Assembly (NCBI GenBank): GCA_964424075.1
Contig: CAYRGY010000004.1
Span: 1 to 64,000 of the forward strand
Source of the DNA: CAYRGY01 sp964424075
GTDB taxonomy: Bacteria; Patescibacteriota; Gracilibacteria; UBA1369
Length of the DNA: 64,000 bases
Direction: 5' to 3'
Part shown: piece after piece, positions 50,657 through 59,442 of the stretch
Layout of the letters: each line of letters starts with the position of its first letter
How positions within the stretch are numbered: the stretch's first letter is position 1
Program-made: the position numbers and the translations under genes
The notes under the pieces: generated by a model
What the model was told of the DNA's origin: nothing
What the model saw: only the letters and a program-made list of their open reading frames with translations
Databases searched by the model: none

Positions 50657-52888
50657 CTATCGTTTTTTTCTGATAAGAATGAATCCGGAAGCTAAAGCTC
50701 CAGGAATAAGGAATAATAGTCCTGGACCGGTGGAAGAATGTCTGCCAGGCTCTACTCCATACGCAGCGGGATTTAATTCATCATCAGGAGTAGGTAAAGG
50801 TTGTTGTGGCACAACTTCACTTAATTCATTATCAATCTCCAAGACAAATGGTATTCCACTGACAATTTCACTTCTATCTTCACTCTCATTACCTTCGTCA
50901 TCAACAGCTGTGGCAGCAAAGAAATATTCCTCTCCATTTTCTAAATTAGGGATATACCAAGTAGTCGAATTATCCTTTGTATTAGCTATCTGATTTAGAT
51001 TTCTTATACTTGTGCCATAGTAAATTCGATAATTCATAATCTCTCCATCATCAGTAGCTGCATCCCATACCAGCGTGACTTTTGAATCTGAACCATAGGC
51101 GATTAAACCGATAACTTGAGTAGGAGCTTCAACATCCTCCTCTTCTTCCTCTACCTCAGGCTCCTCAGTTTCAGTCGGCTCTACAACCTCCTCAGTCTCA
51201 GTTTCCACAGTCTCTTCATCATCAATTTGAATTGTTGTATCTGCAGGCCCAACCGTCACAACGGCCTTATCCTTCAAATTTAGTTCATTTTCTAATTCAT
51301 CTACCAAGATTATATCAATTGGATATTCACCTGGAGTAGCCGGAGCTTGAACTGAACCCTCATATAGAGTTGGGTCGCTAGCATTTGCTAATAACTCAAC
51401 TATATCGGAATTAAAGATAATTGCAGCTTGACTAAGATTTGCCTCACTAAATATCTTTACAGATATGACATCGCCAGCTGAAATGCCTGACTTAGGATCA
51501 ATTCGCAGCTCATCTACTGAAGGCCCTTGAGAATCAATATTAATTTGTATTGTGTCAGAAGTTGCTTCTACTTCTCTGGTTATTGAATCTAGTTGAACAA
51601 CGTAAATTTCATGCACTCCGTCATTCAATGAAGGTGTCTGGAATGAAAATTTTCCTGTAGAATTTACAGGAGTCTCTCCAATATCAAGTCCATTGTCATA
51701 AACTCTAATTGTTGAACCGATTCCAGCATTACCATTTAATGTAATAGTTTTCTGGCTATAAGTACCTTCAGTTGGTGAAGCAATTACTGGTTTCGCAGCC
51801 GAACCGCTTCCTGATTTGCCTGAAGAACTTCCGGAAGATGAAGCTGAATCATCAACTGTTATTGTAAGCTCACCTGTTTTTAAAAAGTCATTTGTATCAG
51901 TCACTACAATTGAATAAGTACCAGATTCTGCAAAACTCAATCCTTGTGAAAATTCATGCTCACCTAAATCTTCAGCTTCAAACTTAAAATCTAGCGGCAA
52001 TTCAACATTATTGTAATTATCTCCGGTAGCTGAAAATCTGATTGTACCTGTATAGTCCTGGACAGTTACATCGTCGGCATCAATTGCTCTTACTTTAAAG
52101 CTTACATTATCATTTAGTTCTAATGGATCATCAAGATCAAAAATTTCAAATCCAGCTAAAGGACCAGCCTCTTGAGCATAAGCAATCGGGATTAGATCGC
52201 CGCCCGCATTAGCAAGCAACTCATTTCTAAAACTTACAGCTACTCTATTATCCAATATTACATCCTCAGTACTATCAATTGCCGTATAATAACTTGTCCC
52301 AGCCTCGTCACTACTGACATAAAACGTAACATTTCCTTGATTATCAGTTACATTTGAAGAAAAATCGATGTGATCATTTGATCTGTTGGAAATTAAACGT
52401 ATAACATGGCCATTTACTGTATTATTATAGTTATCAAGTAACTCAACTTTCACTTGCGCTGAGTCTTCTCCATCTGCTTTGGCTATGGCTGCATTCACCT
52501 TAACCGTAGATTTTTCCACATTAACTTCTCCCGGATAAACAACAAAGCTACTGGAAGGGGATTCAATCGAATTTAAACCCGGATAATATGCCTTTACTTG
52601 ATAATTACCAGCCATTTGAGTGTGATAATCAGCCAATTCTAATTTAGCTATTCCCTCATCATTGGAAAGTGTAGGAAGGGTTAGCACTGTCTGATCTGGT
52701 TTTTCAATTGAAAAGTTAACCTTAACATTAGCTAATCCTTTTGATGACTTGATAATTGTCGGATTGCCGGCAACAGTATCAATTGCGAAAGCCTGCAACT
52801 CTGTGATTGCTCCAAAAACTGTACTTGGGAACAGCAATAAGGCGAGAGAAAGTGCAACTAATGTATTTTTTATTTTCTTAGTAACCAT
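50657..52888 (-). CDS. Large Ig/FN3-type surface protein with C-terminal anchor
   Basis: 743 aa with an N-terminal signal peptide (LVALSLALLLFPSTVFG, cleavage near Ala27). Several Ig-like/invasin-type repeats follow (about 30-340 and 360-530), then an acidic Glu/Thr/Val linker (about 545-580) and a fibronectin type III domain (about 582-680: VTLVWDAATDDGEIMNYRIYYG). The C terminus has STGPG, one hydrophobic helix and a basic end (RKKR). This tripartite tail resembles sorting or anchoring signals. It probably displays an adhesive stalk on the cell surface. An extended -10 promoter precedes it. Confidence 0.85.
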   Translation of the reverse strand: MVTKKIKNTLVALSLALLLFPSTVFGAITELQAFAIDTVAGNPTIIKSSKGLANVKVNFSIEKPDQTVLTLPTLSNDEGIAKLELADYHTQMAGNYQVKAYYPGLNSIESPSSSFVVYPGEVNVEKSTVKVNAAIAKADGEDSAQVKVELLDNYNNTVNGHVIRLISNRSNDHIDFSSNVTDNQGNVTFYVSSDEAGTSYYTAIDSTEDVILDNRVAVSFRNELLANAGGDLIPIAYAQEAGPLAGFEIFDLDDPLELNDNVSFKVRAIDADDVTVQDYTGTIRFSATGDNYNNVELPLDFKFEAEDLGEHEFSQGLSFAESGTYSIVVTDTNDFLKTGELTITVDDSASSSGSSSGKSGSGSAAKPVIASPTEGTYSQKTITLNGNAGIGSTIRVYDNGLDIGETPVNSTGKFSFQTPSLNDGVHEIYVVQLDSITREVEATSDTIQINIDSQGPSVDELRIDPKSGISAGDVISVKIFSEANLSQAAIIFNSDIVELLANASDPTLYEGSVQAPATPGEYPIDIILVDELENELNLKDKAVVTVGPADTTIQIDDEETVETETEEVVEPTETEEPEVEEEEEDVEAPTQVIGLIAYGSDSKVTLVWDAATDDGEIMNYRIYYGTSIRNLNQIANTKDNSTTWYIPNLENGEEYFFAATAVDDEGNESEDRSEIVSGIPFVLEIDNELSEVVPQQPLPTPDDELNPAAYGVEPGRHSSTGPGLLFLIPGALASGFILIRKKR

Positions 52889-52909
52889 AATATTGATTTA
52901 AATCCTTTT

Positions 52910-52918
52910 ATTATACCA
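52910..52918 (-). promoter_or_regulatory. Extended -10 promoter of the surface protein gene
   Basis: Minus-strand TGG-TATAAT, 21 nt upstream of the ATG at 52888, with no clear -35. The same divergent gap has TATAAT on the plus strand near 52962 between two CAATTG palindromes. Confidence 0.5.
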
Positions 52919-53004
52919 AATTTCAGTCATTTTTGCTAACACTAATTATCAATTGCTTGTATAATGACAATTGGCTAGGATATGGCTAGCTTTAACACCT
53001 TTTG

Positions 53005-53772
53005 ATGAATTCTAAATTAATACTAAAAATTATCTTTAGCACCTTGTTTATAGGAGCGACTCTGCTAATGATCTACACCAACCAAATTAGCCAAATTACC
53101 GATTTATTAAGACAAAATGGACTTAATGATCTGATAATTTACCTTATTCTTACTATACCTATAATCACCCTGCTAATTTCCTTCACCAGAATATTCATTG
53201 GCGTGCAAATAGGAACCTATTTAACCTCTATTATCTTCATATTAACAGCTTTAATCATTGGAATAGAGATCACCCTTTTAGTTGTACTAATAAGTTTTGG
53301 TCTTGGAGCACTTTTTCGATATTTATTGAGCCAATTTCATTTCCATTTTGCCAGCAAAACATCATTTGTCTTAAGTTTTGCAATTATTGGCCTACTCCTT
53401 CTCACACCTTGGCTACTAAGCTTGCCACTTTTATCATATGCTGAAAGTCTACACCTAGTTATTTATGGCATCCTGATCAGCAGTATTCAAATTGAGAAAT
53501 ACATTAACTTCAAAATTACCTCTACTTCGGTAAAACAAGAGTTTTTAAGCTTAATACGCACATTAATCTTTACTACAATAATATTTTTTATCTTAGGCGG
53601 CCCCATAGTAAGCTTTGGCGGGAAGATTGAATTTAGCTCTATCAAGAATATTATTCAAATCTATCCAGATATAATTTTAGTAGCCTTTTTATTGAATATT
53701 TTTGTAGGTCTTTACACTGGTCTGCGAGTTACTGAAATTATCAAGTTTCGTAAAATGATATTTAATAAATAA
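53005..53772 (+). CDS. Multi-TM protein linked to ATP-grasp/QEGLA fusion
   Basis: 255 aa from the ATG at 53005. Almost the whole chain is hydrophobic, with about seven membrane helices separated by short loops (for example FRYLLSQFHFHFASK and EKYINFKITSTSVKQ). It resembles the 7TM part of the inactive-transglutaminase/7TM proteins that accompany RimK-like ligases and retropepsin-like proteins in other bacteria, but without the transglutaminase domain. That assignment rests mostly on context. It overlaps the start of the fusion gene by 1 nt, so the two are coupled and probably form one membrane system. Confidence 0.7.
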   Translation: MNSKLILKIIFSTLFIGATLLMIYTNQISQITDLLRQNGLNDLIIYLILTIPIITLLISFTRIFIGVQIGTYLTSIIFILTALIIGIEITLLVVLISFGLGALFRYLLSQFHFHFASKTSFVLSFAIIGLLLLTPWLLSLPLLSYAESLHLVIYGILISSIQIEKYINFKITSTSVKQEFLSLIRTLIFTTIIFFILGGPIVSFGGKIEFSSIKNIIQIYPDIILVAFLLNIFVGLYTGLRVTEIIKFRKMIFNK

Positions 53773-56129
53773 TGACTATTATCAAAAAATCCGGAATACT
53801 GGGAATTAATGCCAGAAATTTGCTTTATCTAAGACCTCATAACAAAGAAAAAAGCATTGAAATTGCTGATGACAAAATTAAGACTAAAAATTTCTTATCA
53901 GCAAGAGGAATTCCTGTCCCCAAGCTCTATGAAATGATTAAAAACTCAAAAGAGCTAGATAATATTAAATTTAGAAAGTTTTCTAGTGGATTCGTCATCA
54001 AGCCAAATAAAGGCAGGAAAGGATTAGGCATAATTCCAATTGAAAAAAGAGTAGATAGTCTTTTCCTGGCCAGAAGTGGGAAAACTTATTCGGTAAAACA
54101 AATAAAATCACATATTGAACAAATACTTTATGGTGTTTTTTCATTGGAAAATGTAAGCAGAGATACTGCGTTTTTTGAACAACTTATTACTTCTGAACCA
54201 AAAATTGCTGAATTTAGTGACGAGGGGCTACCTGATATTAGAATCATAGTTCACAATCTCATTCCTGTTATGGCAATGCTGCGTTTACCAACAAAAGAAT
54301 CACAAGGGAAGGGAAATTTGCATTTAGGAGCAATTGGGGCAGGAATAGATATTGCCAAAGGAGAAGTGACTCATGCAGTTGTTAATGGCAATAAAGTCTA
54401 TAACATACCGGAAAAAGGTAATATCAGGGGACTTAAAATACCATACTGGGATGACATTCTCCATATTGCCATTAAAGCACAAATAGCAACTAATCTAGGC
54501 TACCTGGCTGCTGATTTAGCTATCGACAAAAATGCTGGCCCTATGCTTCTGGAAATTAATGCCAGAGCTGGAATTAGTATTCAGCTAGCTAATATGCAAC
54601 CCTTACGTAAAAGACTGGAAAAAACTGAGGATTTAACAGTCAAAACAAGTGAGAAAGGAATCAGAATTGCTAAAGATTTATTTGGATATACTATTGAAAA
54701 AAACATTAAAACTCTCAGTGGGAAAAAAATAATCGGTCTTTATGAAGATGTAGATGTGATTGTCAATAAAAACAGATTCTCTACCAAAGCCTTTGTCAAT
54801 ACGGCCAAGAAACAAAGCTTGATCAGTCTGGACTTCGCCTACAGAATTGGTCTTATTAAAAGTAAAAAGTATGATTTGAATAGCGAAAATCTAGTTAAAG
54901 CAAAATTAAATATTAATGGTAAAAAGCTGATTACTTTTCTTAAACTGGAGAAAATTAAGAAGAAATACCAAATTGTTCTTGGACAAAAAGATATTAATGA
55001 AAATTTTTACTTAGATCCAAGCATATCCAAATTAGAAAACAAACCTACCAAAGCAGATAGCTCCAACATTTTTGTTCGCAAATTTGCACCAGAAGAGGTT
55101 GATCAAAAATTGTGTTCATATGATCATCAAATCTTTTTTCTCAAAAATTTCCGGCCATTAAATCTTAATGACGAAAGAGAAAAGCTATTAAAGAACATCA
55201 ACTATCATCCCAGACTAATCTACCCGAGATTTGATGAAGAACTACTAGATATTAAAAAGGATCTAAAAAAAACCTATTGCAATGATTCTGCCTTGGGGCA
55301 ATTATTTCAAGCCAAAATTAACCATTTGGTGGATCTAATCGATCTAATCAAAGCAAGGGGTAGCAACGAATTTCAAGCACTTTCTAATAAAGTTTTTGGT
55401 GAGCCAAATCTTGAACAACTATTAGCATTTAAGAAAGCCAATTTCATCAAAATAACCAAAAGTGTCAAAATTGATTCACATCAATTAAAAAAAATATTTG
55501 AAGATGTACTGGAACAATATAATATTAATAATTGGCGAATAATTCTTAGCAAAAACATACTTTCCAAATGTGTAATCAATAAAGATCAGAGAATATACAT
55601 TAAAAATAATGCCCGTTTTTCCAAAGAAAGAATTAAACATTTAATCATTCATGAATTAGAAACACATTTGCTAACCTCTCACAACGGCGCAAAACAAAAA
55701 TATGGACTGTTTCAAAGAGGATTTGCCAATTTCATTCAAACACAGGAGGGATTAGCTATTTATAATATCTACGATCAAAACAACCAATATCTCAATCCCA
55801 ATATATATTTTACCGGCCTGGCTATATATCACTCCTTAGACAAAGACATGATGACAGTCTTTGAAATGCTCAGAAGTCTAGGCGTTGGGATAAATAATGC
55901 CATTAACATACTATTTAGAATAAAAAGGGGACTAACAGATGTAGTGAAACCAGGCTGCCTTACTAAAGATTTCAACTATCTAAGTGGCTTTTTGCAAGTA
56001 AAAGATTTTGTGGAAAATGGTGGAAATTTACAAGATCTATACTATGGAAAATATAATCTTCAAGATTTAGACCTAATCAAGTCGGTAATTGAACCAGCAG
56101 ACATAGTCCTCCCAAAATGGCTTATTTAA
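53772..56129 (+). CDS. ATP-grasp ligase/retropepsin-like/QEGLA peptidase fusion
   Basis: A 785-aa fusion of three modules. Residues about 1-290 form a RimK-like ATP-grasp (alpha-L-glutamate ligase-related) with VIKPNKG (ATP lysine), DIRIIV and E261-I-N263 (metal ligands). About 318-420 resembles the retropepsin-like 'ATP-dependent zinc protease' family, but the expected DTGA reads N343-T-A, so the catalytic Asp is missing. About 540-785 is a DUF1704/QEGLA metallopeptidase with HELETH (627-632) and TQEGLA (657-662). Ligase and peptidase motifs are intact. The chain may both add and remove amino-acid tails on a target. Coupled to the multi-TM gene. Confidence 0.8.
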   Translation: MTIIKKSGILGINARNLLYLRPHNKEKSIEIADDKIKTKNFLSARGIPVPKLYEMIKNSKELDNIKFRKFSSGFVIKPNKGRKGLGIIPIEKRVDSLFLARSGKTYSVKQIKSHIEQILYGVFSLENVSRDTAFFEQLITSEPKIAEFSDEGLPDIRIIVHNLIPVMAMLRLPTKESQGKGNLHLGAIGAGIDIAKGEVTHAVVNGNKVYNIPEKGNIRGLKIPYWDDILHIAIKAQIATNLGYLAADLAIDKNAGPMLLEINARAGISIQLANMQPLRKRLEKTEDLTVKTSEKGIRIAKDLFGYTIEKNIKTLSGKKIIGLYEDVDVIVNKNRFSTKAFVNTAKKQSLISLDFAYRIGLIKSKKYDLNSENLVKAKLNINGKKLITFLKLEKIKKKYQIVLGQKDINENFYLDPSISKLENKPTKADSSNIFVRKFAPEEVDQKLCSYDHQIFFLKNFRPLNLNDEREKLLKNINYHPRLIYPRFDEELLDIKKDLKKTYCNDSALGQLFQAKINHLVDLIDLIKARGSNEFQALSNKVFGEPNLEQLLAFKKANFIKITKSVKIDSHQLKKIFEDVLEQYNINNWRIILSKNILSKCVINKDQRIYIKNNARFSKERIKHLIIHELETHLLTSHNGAKQKYGLFQRGFANFIQTQEGLAIYNIYDQNNQYLNPNIYFTGLAIYHSLDKDMMTVFEMLRSLGVGINNAINILFRIKRGLTDVVKPGCLTKDFNYLSGFLQVKDFVENGGNLQDLYYGKYNLQDLDLIKSVIEPADIVLPKWLI

Positions 56130-57139
56130 AATAAAAACATCGCATCTCCGTAGCTGTAAAACCTATAGCAACGTGAAACAGCAAATTCATAAAGCTTTTT
56201 TGTATGCTCCAATCCAATAAGTGCAGATACAAGCATTATTAAAGTACTTTTTGGTAGATGAAAATTAGTAATTAAAGCTTTTACGACTTTCCATTCATAA
56301 CCTGGAGTTATAAAAATATCAGTATCACCCTTGCTTGCACTAAAACCAAAGTCTTGCTTGTAAGCTGATTCCAGCACTCTAACACTGGTAGTTCCAACCG
56401 CAATTATACGTTTCCTACTCATAATAGCTTGGTTTAAGCGATGTGCAGATGTTGCAGAGATTTGATAATACTCTCGATGCATTTTGTGATGCTTAACATC
56501 ATTTGATCTAACTGGTAAGAAAGTACCTAATCCTACATGCAAGGTTACTTCAACCACCTCTACACCTTTACTTTTAAGCTTGTTCAAAAGCTCTTTGGTG
56601 AAATGTAAACCTGCAGTCGGAGCCGCAGCACTTCCCAGTAATTTTGAATAGATAGTCTGATATCTTGATTTTGCATCATTATCATTGTGAATGTATGGCG
56701 GTAAAGGCATTAATCCATATTGATTTAGAAAACTCATTAGAGCTGAGTAGCTCAAATTAACTTTTACAGTCTTCACTTCTTTATCTCGTGATACAAACTT
56801 TATACGCAAATTATTGAATTTTAACTCTGTCCCTGCTTTCATCTTTTTAGCTGGTTTCCCCAATACTTCCCAAGAGTAGTCATCAATCTGTTTAAGGAAA
56901 ACAATTTCCAATTCCTTACCATCTACAGAAAATTTCAATTTGGACGGCATGACCTTAGAATTATTTATGACCAAAACATCATTTTTGCCCAAATATTTAT
57001 ATAGATCATAAAAGTAGCATTCATCAATCTGCTGAGACTTACTGTTAAAGCAAATAAGCTTAGAGTTATGTCTTGGCTTAGAAGCTTCCTGAGCAATTAA
57101 TTTGTCAGGCAAATGATAATCAAACTTTCTTAAAAGCAT
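56126..57139 (-). CDS. queA: tRNA preQ1(34) S-adenosylmethionine ribosyltransferase-isomerase
   Basis: Transfers and isomerises the ribosyl group of SAM onto preQ1 in tRNA, the penultimate queuosine step. The 337-aa protein has the signatures DVLVINNSKVMPSKL, LPPYIHNDND, SAAAPTAGLHFT, VTLHVGLGTFLPVR, AVGTTSVRVLE and TNFHLPKSTLIMLV. It is complete. It overlaps the fusion gene by 4 nt (convergent) and is 5 nt downstream of the RsbU-like gene. Confidence 0.96.
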   Translation of the reverse strand: MLLRKFDYHLPDKLIAQEASKPRHNSKLICFNSKSQQIDECYFYDLYKYLGKNDVLVINNSKVMPSKLKFSVDGKELEIVFLKQIDDYSWEVLGKPAKKMKAGTELKFNNLRIKFVSRDKEVKTVKVNLSYSALMSFLNQYGLMPLPPYIHNDNDAKSRYQTIYSKLLGSAAAPTAGLHFTKELLNKLKSKGVEVVEVTLHVGLGTFLPVRSNDVKHHKMHREYYQISATSAHRLNQAIMSRKRIIAVGTTSVRVLESAYKQDFGFSASKGDTDIFITPGYEWKVVKALITNFHLPKSTLIMLVSALIGLEHTKKLYEFAVSRCYRFYSYGDAMFLF

Positions 57140-57144
57140 GGAGA

Positions 57145-58416
57145 TTAACTATCTAATTTAGTTTTAATATCTCCAATTTGCACATCTTGCGCTTCATTTG
57201 CAACTGGTTCTTTCTCATCAGTCTTTTTTTCTTCGTCTTGATCCTTTTCTGATGACTCATCATTGCTCTTTTTGTCATCATTCCACCGCTCAGTCTTATG
57301 ATCAAGAACTGCTTTACCTTCCTTACCTAAACCTAAGAATTTAACAGCTATTAATGTTACATCATCTTCTTGAACATGTTCTTCCACAAATCCTGAAAAA
57401 TCTCTGGCAATATTTTGCACTATAAATTGAGCATCTTCATCTGCAGCATACAATTGAATCTGATCAACAAGTCTATCCAAACCATACATTTCACCCTTCA
57501 TATTCTTAGCTTCGGTAATACCGTCGGTATAAAGAATAATTATGTCTCCTTCGTCCAAGTCTATGTCTTTTTCGTGTACAATTTTGCTATTATTAGGAAT
57601 CATACCAAGAGCAATGCCCCCACTTACAGAAACATCACATTTTCTTGTTTTAGCTCTATAAATAACCAAATGCTCGTGTCCACAACCTACATAAGTCATT
57701 TTTTTATAAACTTCATTCCATTTCAACATCAACATACTCATAAACATAGTAGCTCTTATACGCTTTTTTAAACGTCTATTGGTATTCACTACAATTTCAT
57801 AAGCTGTATCATAAATTTCCGCATAAGCATTAATAAGCGTATTCACCATAGTCATTATGATAGCTGCCGGAACTCCATGCCCGGTAACATCTCCTACATA
57901 AAAGATAAAACTATCTTTAACCTTAATAAAATCGATATTGTCACCTCCTAATTCTTCAGCTGAACGATTTTTGATAGCAATATCAAAGCCTTCAATTGTT
58001 GGAGCTGTAGTTGGCATCAGCTCTTTTTGTAATTGTCCGGCAATCTCAAGTTCACCCGTAACCTTTTTACCCTCTCTAATTTGTTCAGAAACCTTTTCAA
58101 AACTAGTTGTAACTTCATTAAAAAAATGAGCTACAACTCCAATTTCATCAGTTCTATCAGTAATGATTTTCTTATATTTCTTACCGGTCAATAAGGACTT
58201 AATTTGTAGTAAAACATGCTTAAAAGGCCTGGCAAACTCAGTTTTGTAAATTATTACTGCAGCCAAAGTTAGCAGAGCACCTAAATAGAGCAGATATTCA
58301 CTAGGAATAGTATCTTGTTTACTATATAGAAAATAGCCATAAGCTATAACTGTTAGTAGAGCTAAAACTACTACTACTTTAAATATCAACTTTTTGGTTA
58401 AAACAGATTTAAGCAA
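57145..58416 (-). CDS. RsbU-like membrane PP2C phosphatase (SpoIIE type)
   Basis: 423 aa. Two N-terminal membrane helices (about 10-60) lead to a HAMP-like linker and a coiled coil, then a PP2C/SpoIIE domain (about 125-335) with EELGGDNIDF, GDVTGHGVPAA, LYTDGITEAKN and EDDVTLIAV, all metal-binding aspartates present. The tail is highly charged. Such enzymes dephosphorylate STAS anti-anti-sigma proteins in response to stress. It overlaps the STAS gene upstream by 8 nt, a direct sign that the two act together. Confidence 0.88.
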   Translation of the reverse strand: MLKSVLTKKLIFKVVVVLALLTVIAYGYFLYSKQDTIPSEYLLYLGALLTLAAVIIYKTEFARPFKHVLLQIKSLLTGKKYKKIITDRTDEIGVVAHFFNEVTTSFEKVSEQIREGKKVTGELEIAGQLQKELMPTTAPTIEGFDIAIKNRSAEELGGDNIDFIKVKDSFIFYVGDVTGHGVPAAIIMTMVNTLINAYAEIYDTAYEIVVNTNRRLKKRIRATMFMSMLMLKWNEVYKKMTYVGCGHEHLVIYRAKTRKCDVSVSGGIALGMIPNNSKIVHEKDIDLDEGDIIILYTDGITEAKNMKGEMYGLDRLVDQIQLYAADEDAQFIVQNIARDFSGFVEEHVQEDDVTLIAVKFLGLGKEGKAVLDHKTERWNDDKKSNDESSEKDQDEEKKTDEKEPVANEAQDVQIGDIKTKLDS

Positions 58417-58768
58417 CTCTATTCTTTAAAAATTCTACTAAATTAGGATAGTAATTAATATTATTCAGGATACCAACTACTCTTAAAACATCTTCAACAT
58501 TTTGTTTTGCATTAATTATAGCCATAATTTGATCCTTGGCCTTTAATGTTTCATGAATTTCCAGAATATAGCTAATAGATTCACTATTAATAAAGCCTAG
58601 ATTCAAGAAATTTAGCACTAAATATTTCTTTTGATGCTTATCTACAAATTGATTTATTTTATCTTTAACCTTAGCCAAATTAACAGAATCCAATTCACCA
58701 ACTAAATCAATAATTGAATAATTCTGCTCTGGCTCTTCATTAAAGATTACACTAAACCTTCTATTCAT
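58409..58768 (-). CDS. STAS domain anti-anti-sigma factor (RsbV-like), copy 1
   Basis: A 119-aa STAS protein with the phosphorylation-site region NFLNLGFINSESISYIL; S62 is the likely phospho-acceptor. Length and fold match SpoIIAA/RsbV. Coupled by an 8-nt overlap to the RsbU-like phosphatase downstream. The kinase partner may be the RsbW-like protein encoded at 61115. Confidence 0.88.
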   Translation of the reverse strand: MNRRFSVIFNEEPEQNYSIIDLVGELDSVNLAKVKDKINQFVDKHQKKYLVLNFLNLGFINSESISYILEIHETLKAKDQIMAIINAKQNVEDVLRVVGILNNINYYPNLVEFLKNRVA

Positions 58769-58828
58769 TTATAAATTTACATTTCCTATCATTTTAACTT
58801 AAAAGTCGAAAAATGTAAACTTTACTAT

Positions 58829-59416
58829 TTAGAGAGAGTAACGAACAAATTTAACTACTTTAATATTTTCTCCCAGCTTATTGATTGCATCCGATAATAA
58901 CTGTTCAATAGTCTTTTCCCCATCCTTAATAAATACTTGCTTCATAAGAGAGCTTTCATCTCGAAATTTCTTCTCCTTATTTTCAATTATTTTACCTAAC
59001 ATCTCTTCAGGCTTACCCTCATTTTTTAGCTGAGCCTCCCAAATTTCTTTCTCTTTTGCAATAAAGTTGTCATCTATATCCTCTGGATTAACAGCCAATG
59101 GATTATTAGCAACAACTTGCATAGCTAAATCCATTCCAAATTGAACAAAATTTTCATTTTTTGCTACAAAATCTGTTTCACATGCTAATTGTATCATTGC
59201 GCCAACTTTCTTGTTTGTATGAATATAAGAAACAACAATTCCTTGACCTGTTGTTCTATCAGCTTTTTCAGCTGCCTTTACTTCACCTTTCTTCCGTAAT
59301 GCCTCCAGAGCTTTATCATAATCTCCATTAGCTTCTTCAACAGCTTTCTTACAAGCCATCATTGAAATACCTGTGACTTCTCTAAGTCTTTTTACATCAT
59401 CTAATGATATAGCCAT
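58829..59416 (-). CDS. tsf: Elongation factor Ts
   Basis: Guanine-nucleotide exchange factor for EF-Tu. It has an N-terminal UBA-like domain (VKRLREVTGISMMACKKAVEEANGDYDKA), the TDFVAKNENF motif that contacts EF-Tu, and a shortened core. At 195 aa it is the short form seen in Thermus and some other bacteria, against about 283 in E. coli. It is separated from rpsB, its usual neighbour, by the membrane protein gene at 59443. Confidence 0.95.
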   Translation of the reverse strand: MAISLDDVKRLREVTGISMMACKKAVEEANGDYDKALEALRKKGEVKAAEKADRTTGQGIVVSYIHTNKKVGAMIQLACETDFVAKNENFVQFGMDLAMQVVANNPLAVNPEDIDDNFIAKEKEIWEAQLKNEGKPEEMLGKIIENKEKKFRDESSLMKQVFIKDGEKTIEQLLSDAINKLGENIKVVKFVRYSL

Positions 59417-59442
59417 TTTATCTGAACGTTATGAAATATTTA

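Noticed and set aside
52975..52996. Direct repeat TGGCTAG twice, 11 bp apart, before the multi-TM gene
   Set aside because: Two short copies only; could be chance, no known operator matches.
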